A stretch of 64,000 bases of DNA, from NCBI RefSeq assembly GCF_016598485.1, contig NZ_JAEMUW010000010.1:156835-220834 (forward strand), read 5' to 3'. Position numbers and translations under genes: made by a program. Positions 26,574-35,645 of the stretch are shown piece after piece. The number at the start of each line of letters is the position of its first letter. The stretch's first letter is position 1. The notes beneath the pieces were generated by a model that saw nothing but the letters and a program-made list of their open reading frames with translations, had not been told where the DNA came from and searched no databases. Source of the stretch: Micromonospora coerulea. GTDB taxonomy: Bacteria; Actinomycetota; Actinomycetes; Mycobacteriales; Micromonosporaceae.

Positions 26574-27485
26574 TCACACCAGTTCGGCGATCACTGCGCG
26601 GACCATTCGGCGGCCGTGCTCGGCCATTCGCGGGAAGGTATGCCGGTAGTAGTCGATGCCGGTCAGCGACGGTGCAAGGGCCCAGCCGCAGGCGCGGCGC
26701 CAGGTGGCGTCGTCGTACCCGATTGCCTCCCGGTAGGCCTCCCGGGCCGCGCCGGTGAAGGTCCATAGCGCCGGAGCCACGTCCGGCGCCGGATCGCCGA
26801 CACCGAGTGCGCCGAAGTCGATGACCGCGGCCAGTCGGCCGCCGTCGGTGATCAGGTTGCCCGGTTGCAGATCACCGTGGATCCATACGGGGTCCCGGTC
26901 CCAGTCGGGAGCAGCCAGGCAGGCGTCCCAGGCCGCCTCGGCCGCGGTCACATCGAAGCCATCGTCATGCTCGGCGAGCCGGGGCAGCACACGGCGGACG
27001 CCTTCATCGGCGTGGATGAGGGCGGATCCGCGGGAACCAGGTGGCTTGAACGGACCTCCGGCCGGATCCACCCCGTGCAGGGCGCGAACGAAGGCTGCCA
27101 CATCGCGGGCCAGGAGTACATCGTCGCAGCCAAGCCTGGGAGGCGTGCTCCCCACGACCCACGGCACCACGGTCCACCGCCACGGGTACCCCGCGCCCGG
27201 CTCGCCCACGTGAAGCGGAACTGGAATCCGCACAGGCAGGTGGGACACCAGCGAGGGCAGCCACCGCGCATCGGAATCGGCCTGGTCGACCGCCCAGGCA
27301 ATCTTGGGCATACGGGCGACGAGTTCGTTGCCGATCCGAAAAAGTACGTGGTCGGTGCCCTCCAACTCGTCGGGTAGGGGTGTCACAGGAAGGTCGGCCC
27401 ACTGCGGGCACTGGGCCGCCACCAGGCGGCGCACCTGCCCGACGGTGGCTCGGATCTCGTCATCATGGATGGGCACGGCTGGCAC
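26574..27485 (-). CDS. Aminoglycoside phosphotransferase family kinase
   Basis: 303 residues, typical length. The Brenner catalytic motif is HGDLQPGN at 203-210 and the metal-binding aspartate is Asp223 in VIDFG. LVARMPK (about 56-61) holds the ATP-binding lysine, and YPWRWTVVPWVVG (100-112) is the hinge region. These enzymes phosphorylate aminoglycosides, macrolides or other small hydroxyl compounds; the closest pattern (FRIGNELVARMP, GYPWRW) is of the macrolide/unknown-substrate branch, so antibiotic resistance should not be assumed. The GTG start has no clear ribosome site. It is convergent with the SWIM/DUF6493 unit. Confidence 0.85.
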   Translation of the reverse strand: MPAVPIHDDEIRATVGQVRRLVAAQCPQWADLPVTPLPDELEGTDHVLFRIGNELVARMPKIAWAVDQADSDARWLPSLVSHLPVRIPVPLHVGEPGAGYPWRWTVVPWVVGSTPPRLGCDDVLLARDVAAFVRALHGVDPAGGPFKPPGSRGSALIHADEGVRRVLPRLAEHDDGFDVTAAEAAWDACLAAPDWDRDPVWIHGDLQPGNLITDGGRLAAVIDFGALGVGDPAPDVAPALWTFTGAAREAYREAIGYDDATWRRACGWALAPSLTGIDYYRHTFPRMAEHGRRMVRAVIAELV

Positions 27486-27609
27486 GGTAATGCGGTCAGG
27501 CGGTGTGGTGCGAACCGATTACGTGTCCAGCGCCGACGCACCCGAAGGACTACGCGCTGGGCCCGCGGCCGCCCGGCCGAGCGCCCGGTAATGGGCCTGA
27601 CTGATCATT

Positions 27610-27775
27610 TTGGGGGCGCGAGCGGGACGTCGACGACATCCCGGAGCGCGCCGCTACCTGCCGCGTCCGCGCAAGGCGATCGACGATGCCCGGTCGGGTG
27701 GCATTCCCGTGATCTACGTGGTCATCGGGCTCCTCCCCGGTTACCCGGAGATCAGCACCCGCGGCGTAGCTCCCG
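27610..27775 (+). pseudogene. Fragment of an isochorismatase-family hydrolase
   Basis: One frame reads RKAIDDARSGGIPVIYVVIGLLPGYPEIS, which matches the helix and second strand of isochorismatase-like cysteine hydrolases. Just upstream, in another frame, RDVDDIPERA fits the preceding segment, so a frameshift lies near 27650. The catalytic lysine and cysteine regions are absent downstream. Only about 50 codons survive. Confidence 0.5.
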
Positions 27776-28035
27776 GAGGGACTCGGCGAGCCGGGCGACG
27801 GCGTCGGGAGCGCTCCCGGCACGGGCTCGCGGTCGTGTTGCGGGCCACCGATCGGGCGTACAGGCGCTGACACGTACGTGTCACGCGGTCCCAGCGTCCA
27901 TGACGCCTTGAGGATGGGCAGTGGCTGCTCGTAACCTCGCCGCCCCGGCCCCAGCATTGCTCGGGTCCGGCCTCGCGGTCGCCATCGGGGTGCTGGTCCC
28001 GGTTCCACCGGCCCATTGATGGTGTTGGTGGAACG

Positions 28036-28407
28036 ATGGAAGACGTGCGAACTACGAAAACAGCTATGCCTGCTATCTCGCCGCTTGCTGGCGAGCCGAT
28101 CAAGCGTGCCGATGCCGAGCGGCTCGCGGGAGTGCTGAAGGCATTCGCCGACCCGGCCCGCCTGCGACTGCTCAGTCTGATCCAGTCCGCTCCAGAGGGC
28201 GAGGCGTCCGTGAGTGACCTCACCGCGCCGCTTGGTCTCTCCCAGCCGACCGTGAGTCATCACCTTCGGATCCTCACCGAGGCCGGCCTGCTCGAGCGCG
28301 AGAAGCGCGGCGTCTGGGCGTACTACCGCCTGGTGCCGTCCGCGATCGCGGCGATCGCCGACCTGTTGACGCCGCCCCGCAAGCGGGCGACGAAGAAGGC
28401 CCGCTGA
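28036..28407 (+). CDS. ArsR-type winged-helix regulator
   Basis: 123 residues. LKAFADPARLRLLSLI (about 36-51) and LGLSQPTVSHHLRILTEAGLLEREKRGVWAYY (about 72-103) form the ArsR DNA-binding core. The alpha-3 metal box of ArsR/SmtB sensors (ELCVCDL) is replaced by EASVSDL and the protein has no cysteine, so a classical thiol metal site is missing; it probably senses something else or acts through protein contacts. The C-terminus is Lys/Arg-rich. GGTGGA stands shortly before the ATG; the internal ATG at 28066 is an alternative. No obvious target gene is adjacent. Confidence 0.85.
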   Translation: MEDVRTTKTAMPAISPLAGEPIKRADAERLAGVLKAFADPARLRLLSLIQSAPEGEASVSDLTAPLGLSQPTVSHHLRILTEAGLLEREKRGVWAYYRLVPSAIAAIADLLTPPRKRATKKAR

Positions 28408-28611
28408 GCGGCACTGCCGAGGGCCGCACCGTCGTACCGGGCTGGTGCTGGGGATCGCCCTGCTCCTCCTCCCACGACTCCTAGGTGGGGTCGGTGGGAC
28501 GACACCCGACTCACCGTCACCCGCACGGGGATGACGACCACCGCCTCATCGACGTCAACCCGTACGGCATTCGGTTCCTCGCGGTTGGGGCGCGCGCACC
28601 GCCGCCGAGGT

Positions 28612-29463
28612 CTACCTGGCTACGGGGTCGAGGAGCTGCTGGGTTTCGTACCAGAGTTGGGCCTGCACGCTCGGGTCGTTCCCGGGTGGCGTGGGCTGGA
28701 GCTGGCGGGTTCCGCGGACGGTGTAGTAGCCGCCAGTGCGTCCGGTGAAGCGGGGGTCGGTGGCGAGGGCGACGATGAGGCCGGTGCCGCGCGCGGGGTC
28801 GCCGATCCTGAGCCGGCTGAGGACCTTCTCGAGGATGCCAGCGAAGCGGAGCTCGCGGCCGAGGCCGGTGGTGTTGAAACCGGGGTCGAGGCAGTTTGCG
28901 GTGATGGTGGTGCCGGCGAGACGGCGGGCGAGTTCCATCGTGAACATGATGTCGAGCAGTTTGGTCTTGCCGTAGCGCTCGGATGACCCGCGGGCGCTGA
29001 ACGGGCTGGTGTCGGTGAGATCTTGTGGAATCCGGAGGGTTCCGTGACGGCGGGAGGCTTCGGACGCGACGTTGACGATCCTGGCGGCGGGGGCTCGCTG
29101 AAGTGCGGGCAGCAGTGTGTGGGTCAGTAGCCAGGGGGCGAGGTAGTTGACGGCCACCATTTCGGGGTAGCCGTCGGGGGTGGTGCGTGGCTGGAAGGCG
29201 TGGATGCCGGCGTTGTTGACGAGTACGTCGATGTGGTCGTAGCGGTCGGCGATCTCGTGGCCGATACGCCGGACGTCGTCGAGCCGGGTGAAGTCGCCGA
29301 GGAATGCGTCCACGCGGTCGGCGCCGATCTCCTGGCAGGTCTGTTCCGCCTTCTGTTGGCTGCGGGCGGTGATGATGATGCGGGCGCCCTGTTGGGCGAG
29401 TTTGATGGCGGCCAGGCGGCCGAGTCCGCTGGTGGCGCCGGTGACGACGATCGTGGGTTCCAT
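28612..29463 (-). CDS. Short-chain dehydrogenase/reductase
   Basis: 283 residues from the ATG with GGAG five bases upstream (a TTG at 29478 is possible but worse). Cofactor motif TGATSGLG at 8-15, NNAG at 83-86, Ser134, and Tyr164/Lys168 in YGKTK complete the catalytic set. The pattern matches the retinol-dehydrogenase-like/light-dependent protochlorophyllide-reductase-like SDR branch, with NADP preferred from the Arg after strand 2 (TARSQ). The substrate is not determined. Divergent from a MarR gene 199 bases away, which is its likely regulator. Confidence 0.87.
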   Translation of the reverse strand: MEPTIVVTGATSGLGRLAAIKLAQQGARIIITARSQQKAEQTCQEIGADRVDAFLGDFTRLDDVRRIGHEIADRYDHIDVLVNNAGIHAFQPRTTPDGYPEMVAVNYLAPWLLTHTLLPALQRAPAARIVNVASEASRRHGTLRIPQDLTDTSPFSARGSSERYGKTKLLDIMFTMELARRLAGTTITANCLDPGFNTTGLGRELRFAGILEKVLSRLRIGDPARGTGLIVALATDPRFTGRTGGYYTVRGTRQLQPTPPGNDPSVQAQLWYETQQLLDPVAR

Positions 29464-29646
29464 GACGCTCCAGTTCAAGGTTTGTCGGTGCCGGCTTATC
29501 CGGTGACGAAGGGGTGGTCAGCTTCGACGGCGTCGGCGGCGCGACGCCGCCAGCGACGGCGGACCACTGGCTTCAGGGGTCCGGGCAATGTCCGCGGCCA
29601 CCAGCACCTCCTCTCAAAGTAGTTTGCTGATGCCCATTACCGTAGC

Positions 29647-29668
29647 TTGATATGGTGGAGATATGCAA
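29647..29668. promoter_or_regulatory. Possible operator at the MarR start
   Basis: TTGATAT and ATATGCAA form an imperfect inverted repeat around the MarR ribosome site and start codon. Binding here would give autoregulation. One arm has an extra base, so the evidence is weak. Confidence 0.25.
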
Positions 29669-30139
29669 ACCACCTCATCGCCTGGGAACGAGAGCCGGCA
29701 CAAGATCGAGCTGGCGCTCGGTGAGCGGATCAACGCCCTCATCAGCGCGACCCGGGCGTTGAGCGAGCGCAGCGCCGCCCACTTCCATCCCCGCCTGCAA
29801 CCGGCCGCGTTCCACATCGCGCGCTGGCTCTACGCCTTCGGGCCAGCACGGCCCAGCGAGGTCGCCGAGGCCGTCGGAATGGACCGCAGCTCCACCAGCA
29901 CCCTGATCGGCAAGATGCGATCACTCGGCTTGCTGGACAGCTCACCGGCCCCGGACGACCGGCGCAGCATCATCGTCCGACTCAGCGCAGAAGGTCGGCA
30001 ACGGGTCGCGGCAACTCTCGAAGAGCGCGGCAAGGAGTTCTACACCCGCACGCAGGACTGGTCGACCGACGATCTCGCCCGGCTCGTCGAACTCCTCGGG
30101 CGCCTCACGGCCGAACGATCATCCGAGACGGAGAGTTAG
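29663..30139 (+). CDS. MarR family regulator
   Basis: 158 residues with the MarR winged helix: FHIARWLYAFGPARPSEVAEAVGMDRSSTSTLIGKM (about 51-90) and the wing DDRRSIIVRLSAEGRQ (about 98-113), flanked by dimerisation helices. GGTGGAG lies three to four bases before the ATG. MarR proteins are dimeric repressors released by phenolic or oxidising ligands. No conserved redox cysteine is present, so a ligand-type sensor is more likely. It probably controls the divergent SDR gene and itself. Confidence 0.88.
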   Translation: MQTTSSPGNESRHKIELALGERINALISATRALSERSAAHFHPRLQPAAFHIARWLYAFGPARPSEVAEAVGMDRSSTSTLIGKMRSLGLLDSSPAPDDRRSIIVRLSAEGRQRVAATLEERGKEFYTRTQDWSTDDLARLVELLGRLTAERSSETES

Positions 30140-30438
30140 GTCCTGAGCTCGAGGGATCCGCGGCGATGGTGTCCCAGTCCGAGCCGAAGGCGTAGAGGTC
30201 GCTGGAAGCGCCGGCTGCCTGTGGTTGGGGACCGGCTGTTGCTGTCTCAAGATCGGGTCGATAACCCCCATCCCGCGCTCACCAAACTTCGCGACTACCT
30301 CGACTCCAGACGAACGGACACACCCGACACCGAGGTCTGGAAACCGAGATGGGAACATCGATCAGTCCCACATTCATGAGCCGGCGGTAAGGAGCAACGG
30401 CTTGCCCTGAACGGCTCCGAACGCATCCCAACGGAGGA
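30140..30438. other. Spacer between MarR and multicopper oxidase genes
   Basis: About 300 bases between convergent genes. I see no coding pattern, repeat or clear hairpin terminator. Confidence 0.4.
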
Positions 30439-32178
30439 TCACGAGTACATCAGGTGCAGCGTCATCCCGGCGTCCGCGTGCGCCAGATTGTGGCAGTGGT
30501 TGGCCCACATTCCTGGGTTGTCGGCCCGGAACGCCACCTCCCACACGTCGCCGGGGCGTACGTCGAAAGAATCCAGCCACAAGGGACTTCCGGCCGCCGG
30601 CATTCCGTTGCGGGACAGCACCAGGACGTGATGGCCGTGCAGATGCCACGGGTGCACGATCTGAGACCTGTTGACGATGGTGAACTTGACGACGTCGCCG
30701 AGGCGTACGACCTGAGGCGGGATGTCCGGATCGGCCGCGCCGTTGACGGTGTGGGCGTATCGCGGAAGCAGTCCGTGCAGGTCGAGGCCGCGGTCGAGAA
30801 CGAGGGTGAACTCCTTGTCGAACCGGGACCACGGCACCGGAGAACCGACGCCGTAGGTGAGCGGATCCAGCACCGGCCACGCGGCGGTCGCCGCCGACAC
30901 CGGTCCGGTCGAGTAGACCGCCCGTCCGTCGACGAACAGCGCCACCGGCGTAGCGGGCGCGGCGAACACCAGATCGTAGCGACCCCCGGCCGGGATCAGC
31001 ACGGCGGTGTCCACAAGCGACGTCGAGCCCTGCAGGTCGGATCCGTCGATCGCGGCGACCCGGAACGGAGTCCCGGCCAGGGCGTACCGGTGCGTCGTGC
31101 TGTCGGTGTTGACCAGCCGCAGCCGCACGGGGACCCCCGCCTCGACCGGCTCCGCTCTCGGTGCCGGCAGCGGAAGGCCCGCCAGCGTGTGCACCGGCAC
31201 CGTGACGTCGACGCCGGTCACCGGCGCGGGGCGCACCACCAGGACGCCGTAGAGCCCCATCCGCACGCCGGCGTCGGATACCGCATGCGTGTGGTACCAG
31301 TACGTCCCGGCCTGATCGGCGCGGAAACGATAGACGAACTCCTGTCCGGGCAGCACCGCCGCCTGCGTCACGCCGGGCACTCCGTCCTGACCGTTCGGCA
31401 CGTCGTACCCGTGCCAGTGCAGCGTGACGCCCCGCGCGATGTCCCGGTTGCGCAGCGTCACCTCGAGGACGTCGCCGACGGTGGCGGTCAGCTCCGGCCC
31501 GGGAACCTGCGCGTTGAACGCCCACGCCGCGACGTCCCGGCCACTCACGCTCACCGTGGCGGTCCCGGCCGTCAGGGTGAACCGCCTGGTCGGTTCGTCA
31601 GCGGTCCGCGCATCCCGATATCCATGATCATGTGGTACGCCGGGCGCAGCGTCCGGGGCGACGGCCAGCCCGGTTCCGGTCAGCAGCGCCGCGACCGCCA
31701 CCACGAGGGCCGCCCGGGACACCGTCCGGGACGGGCGCGCGCCGAGGACGCGCCACGAGACCGCGGTCGCCGCGACGACCCCGGCGACCGCGAGCAGTCC
31801 CGCGCCCGCCGACGCCGGATAGCCGTGCAGGACCGTCACGAGCAGGGCGCTGCTTACGGCGTACCCGGCGAAGAGAAGCGGGACCGTGACGGACCGGATG
31901 TCGCCCGGGGCCCGCAGCAGCCGCGGCCCGGCGACGACCACCGCCGCGAGCGACAGCGGGGCGGCGATGAGGACCTTCTCCGCCGCGAACCACCAGCCGG
32001 CGCGGGCGAGCGCGGTGATCGTGATCGCGCGGGCGAGCGTGGCGAGCAGCGCGAAGGCGGCCAGTCCCAGCGCGAGCGGGCGGCGCCGGGCGGCCGACGC
32101 GGCGCCGCCGCCCAGCCATCCGGCGGCCGCGAGGACCGCGATCACGAGGTCGGCCGCGAGCAGCGAGCCGACGGTCAT
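30439..32178 (-). CDS. Membrane-anchored multicopper oxidase
   Basis: 579 residues. About six N-terminal membrane helices (1-180) precede an extracytoplasmic oxidase of two cupredoxin-like parts. Copper motifs are HWHG (about 250), WYHTHA (about 295), HPWHLHGH (about 505) and HCHNLAHADAGM near the C-terminus; together they supply ligands for type 1, 2 and 3 copper. Enzymes of this kind oxidise metals, phenolics or nitrite-type substrates with oxygen. The membrane domain on a laccase-like protein is unusual. The ATG overlaps the stop of the upstream DUF6220-like gene by four bases (ATGA), so both are coupled in one operon with the CMD gene. Confidence 0.87.
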   Translation of the reverse strand: MTVGSLLAADLVIAVLAAAGWLGGGAASAARRRPLALGLAAFALLATLARAITITALARAGWWFAAEKVLIAAPLSLAAVVVAGPRLLRAPGDIRSVTVPLLFAGYAVSSALLVTVLHGYPASAGAGLLAVAGVVAATAVSWRVLGARPSRTVSRAALVVAVAALLTGTGLAVAPDAAPGVPHDHGYRDARTADEPTRRFTLTAGTATVSVSGRDVAAWAFNAQVPGPELTATVGDVLEVTLRNRDIARGVTLHWHGYDVPNGQDGVPGVTQAAVLPGQEFVYRFRADQAGTYWYHTHAVSDAGVRMGLYGVLVVRPAPVTGVDVTVPVHTLAGLPLPAPRAEPVEAGVPVRLRLVNTDSTTHRYALAGTPFRVAAIDGSDLQGSTSLVDTAVLIPAGGRYDLVFAAPATPVALFVDGRAVYSTGPVSAATAAWPVLDPLTYGVGSPVPWSRFDKEFTLVLDRGLDLHGLLPRYAHTVNGAADPDIPPQVVRLGDVVKFTIVNRSQIVHPWHLHGHHVLVLSRNGMPAAGSPLWLDSFDVRPGDVWEVAFRADNPGMWANHCHNLAHADAGMTLHLMYS

Positions 32179-32627
32179 GCCGGCTCCCCTTCCCGGACGG
32201 CCACCTGGGTGGTGCCGGCCGGCGCCGGGCGGGCCAGCTGTCGCGCTGCCCGGAGGACGTTGACCACGACGTGCACCGCGATGATTCCGTTGACCGCGTG
32301 CAGCCCGGCGATGGTCAGGCCGAACGGAGTACTGGCGCCCGCGGCGTCGGTGGACCCGTTCGCGAGCCCGGCGATGAGCGCCTGAACGACGACAAGGCCG
32401 AGCGGCAGGGTCGCCAGTCCGACGAGCCGACCCGGCGCCTTGGCCAGCGCGGCGAACAGGATGGTGAGCAGGGTGAGAACGGGGATGACCGCCATCCCGG
32501 TGACGCTGTGCAGCGCATATGCGCCGTCGCCCGCGGGTTTGGTGAACGCGCCCACGGCGGCGAAGACGAACTGCAGGGCGAACGAGACGAGCAACAGAGC
32601 GCTGACGATGACGAAGGCTTTGCGCAT
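32175..32627 (-). CDS. Four-helix membrane protein (DUF6220-like)
   Basis: 150 residues, nearly all in four hydrophobic helices: about 3-28, 38-62, 70-90 and 103-128. Histidines occur inside helix 2 (YALHSVTGM) and helix 4 (GLHAVNGIIAVHVV), a spacing that would allow heme b ligation as in b561-type proteins; this is inference. A textbook ribosome site (AGGAGGTCACC before ATG) overlaps the preceding gene's stop codon. Placement between a CxxC peroxidase-like gene and a membrane multicopper oxidase suggests an electron-transfer partner. The DUF6220 name is recalled, not searched. Confidence 0.75.
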   Translation of the reverse strand: MRKAFVIVSALLLVSFALQFVFAAVGAFTKPAGDGAYALHSVTGMAVIPVLTLLTILFAALAKAPGRLVGLATLPLGLVVVQALIAGLANGSTDAAGASTPFGLTIAGLHAVNGIIAVHVVVNVLRAARQLARPAPAGTTQVAVREGEPA

Positions 32628-32636
32628 GGTGACCTC

Positions 32637-33632
32637 CTAGAGGTGAGCCGAGGACAGTGCCCGGGCGACGTGATCGGTGGCCGTGATGGCGCCGTAGGCG
32701 ACCAGCCGCACGAGGTCGGCGTCTGCGTCGGCCGGATGGGAGAGCCGCCAGAGGGCGACGTCGCCGGCGCTGATCGCGCTGGGCGCGAACGCTGCCAGCA
32801 GCGCGATCCGCGTCCCGATGCGGTCCGTGCCGGGCACGTCCCGGACCAGATCAACGGCCCAGTCTGCGGGCCGGGCCGGGAACTTTCCGTTCTCCCAGCG
32901 CACGGTGGCCGTGACGGTCTGGCGAGCCACGTCCCCCAGCAGGTCCCCGCCTCGCATGGCGGCGCTCCGCAACGACGCGTACGCGACCCCGACCGGGCTG
33001 TCCCCGGCCCAGTCCGGTGTCGCCGTCGCGCCGGCGTCGAGGAGCGGGAGGCTGCGGCCGGGCTCCTTCAGCTCCCGGGCCGTCCTGGCGTAGAGCCGGC
33101 CCCCGACTGACCGCACCAGCGGGGAGCGCTGCAGGCCGCCGGGCAGCAGATCCGGGTCGAGCAGCGCCGAGACGACCCGGTTGATGAAGTGGAAGGCGAG
33201 CAGGGTGCCGGTGACCTCCGGGCGGTACGGGCTGGTCCAGCCGGCGGCTTTGGGGCTGCGGCTCGCCTCGGCCCAGGCGACGAGCTCGGCGTGCCTCGGC
33301 TCCGGTGGCGTCCCGCCCCGGGCAACGACCTCGGCCAGCTCGTGCTCGCCCAGCGCGTGCAGCAGCATCACGTGGGCGTCGACGCAGAACCGGCAGCGAT
33401 TGGCCCGGGACACCGCCGACGCGACAAGCTCGCGGTCGACCCGGGACGCCTCCCCGGCGAGCAGGGCCTCGCGCATCAGCGCCCAGGTCGCGGCCAGCAC
33501 CTCCGGCACGGCCGAGAGCACCTGGAAGGTGGGCACCGGCCCGAGGAACTCGTCCCGCAGCTGCCGGTAGACCTCCGCGGTGACACCGGTCGCCGCCTTC
33601 GCCGGAGCGGGGGTGAAGAAGCGGTATGTCAT
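32637..33632 (-). CDS. Carboxymuconolactone decarboxylase/AhpD-like protein
   Basis: 331 residues, longer than the usual single-domain members. The AhpD-type redox motif is Cys80-Arg-Phe-Cys83 with His87 (CRFCVDAH), in the context VASAVSRANRCRFC. The C-terminal half (about 190-330) is a second, less conserved helical region rich in Ala and Arg. AhpD-like CxxC-H proteins have peroxidase or disulfide-relay activity. The start ATG at 33632 is preceded by a degenerate AAGCAT box; an ATG 36 bases upstream is possible. First gene of the operon with the four-helix protein and multicopper oxidase; divergent from the histidine kinase. Confidence 0.82.
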   Translation of the reverse strand: MTYRFFTPAPAKAATGVTAEVYRQLRDEFLGPVPTFQVLSAVPEVLAATWALMREALLAGEASRVDRELVASAVSRANRCRFCVDAHVMLLHALGEHELAEVVARGGTPPEPRHAELVAWAEASRSPKAAGWTSPYRPEVTGTLLAFHFINRVVSALLDPDLLPGGLQRSPLVRSVGGRLYARTARELKEPGRSLPLLDAGATATPDWAGDSPVGVAYASLRSAAMRGGDLLGDVARQTVTATVRWENGKFPARPADWAVDLVRDVPGTDRIGTRIALLAAFAPSAISAGDVALWRLSHPADADADLVRLVAYGAITATDHVARALSSAHL

Positions 33633-33763
33633 GGGCTCGATGCTTGCCTCGGCGGGCCGGGAAAGCATCGTGCCGGCGCAGGCACTTGCCCGACCGCCGA
33701 TACCACGTCCGCAGTACGCCCTTCTACCGCAGACGCCAGATGCTCCCTGATGACGGCCCGTTC

Positions 33764-33769
33764 TACAGT
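33764..33769 (+). promoter_or_regulatory. Leaderless -10 box (TACAGT) of the histidine kinase
   Basis: TACAGT ends six bases before the kinase ATG at 33776. There is no ribosome site, so the message is probably leaderless. Confidence 0.5.
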
Positions 33770-33775
33770 TCGACC

Positions 33776-34906
33776 ATGCGCCGCGATCTGCCGTACGTCC
33801 TCAGCGGCCTCGCCCTCGGCGCCCTCCTGCTCGGCAACGCCGCGCTCGCGCCGGACGCCGCAACGGTTCGGGCGGTCGACGTCGCCCTGGTCCTGGTCAT
33901 GGCGGCGGCCCTGGCGGTGTGCCGGCGTTACCCGGTGGTGGCGTTGAGCGTGGTGACCGCCGCCATGCTGGCCCTCCACGTTCGGGTACACGCCGGGGTG
34001 TCCGCCGCGTTCGCCGTTCTCGGCACGGTCTACGTCGCCGCCTGGCGAGGACACCGATTGGCCGCCGGCCTGGCCAGCCTCGTCTTCCTCGGCGGCTTCC
34101 TGGCTCGCGACATCTCGGTCGCGCCCGCCGGCCGGCCCGGTCAGCAGATCGTCGAGCGGAGCGCCCTGCTGCTGGGCTGGTTCCTGGCGGCCAACGTCGC
34201 CGGGCTCGTCGCGCGGCAGCGCCGGGCGTACCTCGAACAGGTCGAGCAGCGGGCGATCGAGGCCGAACGCACCCGCGAGGAGATGGCGTTGCGTCGCGCC
34301 GGGGAGGAGCGCCTGCGCATCGCCCGGGACCTGCACGACTCGCTGACCCACAGCATCTCCGTGATCAAGGTGCAGGCCGGGATCGCCGTGCACCTGGCCC
34401 GCAAACACGGCGAGGAACCGTCGGCCACGCTGCTGGCGATCCAGGAGGCCAGCAGCGCCGCGATGCGGGAACTGAGGGCCACGCTGGACGTCCTGCGCTC
34501 GGCCTCCGACGGGGACCGCGTCGGGCTGGCCCGGGTGGGCGAGGTCGCCGAACGGACCCGGGCGGCCGGCGTACCGGTGCACGTGACCGTCACCGGTCAG
34601 CCCCGGGACCTGCCCGCCGAGGTCGACCAGGCCGGGTATCGCGTCGTCCAGGAGGCCCTGACCAACGTTGCCCGCCACGCCGGCCCCGCCACCGCGCAGA
34701 TCCACCTCGAGTACGCCCCGGTACAGCTGACCGTCTCGGTGACCGACGACGGCCAGGCGTCACCGGTCCGGCCGGTGACACCGGGTGTGGGCCTGCGCGG
34801 CATGCGGGAACGGGTCACCGGACTGGGCGGCACGCTGCAGGCCGCCGCCCGAGACGGCGGCGGGTTCGCGGTACGGGCCACGTTCCCGCTGGACGGTCCA
34901 GCATGA
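33776..34906 (+). CDS. NarL/DesK-type sensor histidine kinase
   Basis: 376 residues. About four to five membrane helices fill residues 8-150, followed by a coiled linker (QRRAYLEQVEQRAIEAERTREE). His187 in RIARDLHDSLTHSISVIK is the phosphorylated residue of the HisKA_3 class. The ATPase domain shows YRVVQEALTNVARHAG (N box, about 288-303) and VGLRGMRERV (G box, about 345). Little sequence lies outside the membrane, so the signal is probably sensed in or at the membrane. The response regulator follows by 76 bases. The divergent oxidase operon is a plausible target. Confidence 0.92.
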   Translation: MRRDLPYVLSGLALGALLLGNAALAPDAATVRAVDVALVLVMAAALAVCRRYPVVALSVVTAAMLALHVRVHAGVSAAFAVLGTVYVAAWRGHRLAAGLASLVFLGGFLARDISVAPAGRPGQQIVERSALLLGWFLAANVAGLVARQRRAYLEQVEQRAIEAERTREEMALRRAGEERLRIARDLHDSLTHSISVIKVQAGIAVHLARKHGEEPSATLLAIQEASSAAMRELRATLDVLRSASDGDRVGLARVGEVAERTRAAGVPVHVTVTGQPRDLPAEVDQAGYRVVQEALTNVARHAGPATAQIHLEYAPVQLTVSVTDDGQASPVRPVTPGVGLRGMRERVTGLGGTLQAAARDGGGFAVRATFPLDGPA

Positions 34907-34982
34907 CCGAGCGCTTGCGCGAGGTCCAACCAGCTCAGTCCGCCACGGATCGTGGCGGCTCCGACCGGAGGGAGGAGCCGGC

Positions 34983-35645
34983 ATGATCCGGGTCCTGCTC
35001 GCCGACGACCAGGCTCTGATGCGAGCCGGATTCCGGGCATTGCTCGACGCCGAGGACGACCTGGAGGTCGTCGGCGAGGCCACCGACGGCACATCGGCCG
35101 TCCAGCTGTCGCGACGCCTGCGCCCGGACGTCGTGCTCATGGACGTGCAGATGCCGGGACTCGACGGCATCGAAGCCACCCGGCGCATCGCCGCCGATCC
35201 CGACCTCGCCGCGGTCCGCGTCCTCATCCTCACCAACTACGGGCTCGACTCCTACGTCTTCGCCGCACTCCGCGCGGGCGCCAGCGGGTTCCTCCTCAAG
35301 GACGCCGACCCCGCCGACCTGCTGCAGGCCGTCGCCGTCGTGGCTCGCGGCGACGCGCTGCTCGCCCCGGCCGTCACACGTACGCTCATCAGCGAGTTCG
35401 TGGCCGGCCCACCGCCGGCAGAGCCGGCGGCCGGACGCGACGTGCTGACCGCCCGAGAACAGGAGATCGTCGAGCTCGTCGCCCGGGGGCTGAGCAACGA
35501 CGAGATCGCCTTGCGCATGGTGATCAGTCCGTTGACCGCCAAGACACACGTCAACCGGGCGATGACAAAGCTGCACTGCCGCGACCGTGCCCAGCTGGTC
35601 GTGTGGGCGTACGAGTCGGGACTGATCACGCCGCGTCGCCGGTGA
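34983..35645 (+). CDS. NarL/LuxR-family response regulator
   Basis: 220 residues. The receiver domain shows Asp8-Asp9, the phosphorylation site Asp54 in VLMDVQMPG, a Thr in LILTNYG (about 82) and Lys near 103 (LLKDADPADLL). The LuxR-type HTH is at about 150-212 (LTAREQEIVELVARGLSNDEIALRM ... KTHVNRAMTKL). A strong ribosome site (GGAGGGAGGAG) precedes the ATG. Cognate partner of the kinase just upstream. Confidence 0.94.
   Translation: MIRVLLADDQALMRAGFRALLDAEDDLEVVGEATDGTSAVQLSRRLRPDVVLMDVQMPGLDGIEATRRIAADPDLAAVRVLILTNYGLDSYVFAALRAGASGFLLKDADPADLLQAVAVVARGDALLAPAVTRTLISEFVAGPPPAEPAAGRDVLTAREQEIVELVARGLSNDEIALRMVISPLTAKTHVNRAMTKLHCRDRAQLVVWAYESGLITPRRR

Noticed and set aside
26574..27485. An aminoglycoside-resistance gene
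   Set aside because: The family is broad, the context shows no resistance island, and substrate residues do not point to a particular drug.
29528..29549. 8-bp inverted repeat CGGCGTCG...CGACGCCG between SDR and MarR genes
   Set aside because: GC-rich short repeats of this size are common here, and it lies away from the MarR start; no basis to call it an operator or terminator.
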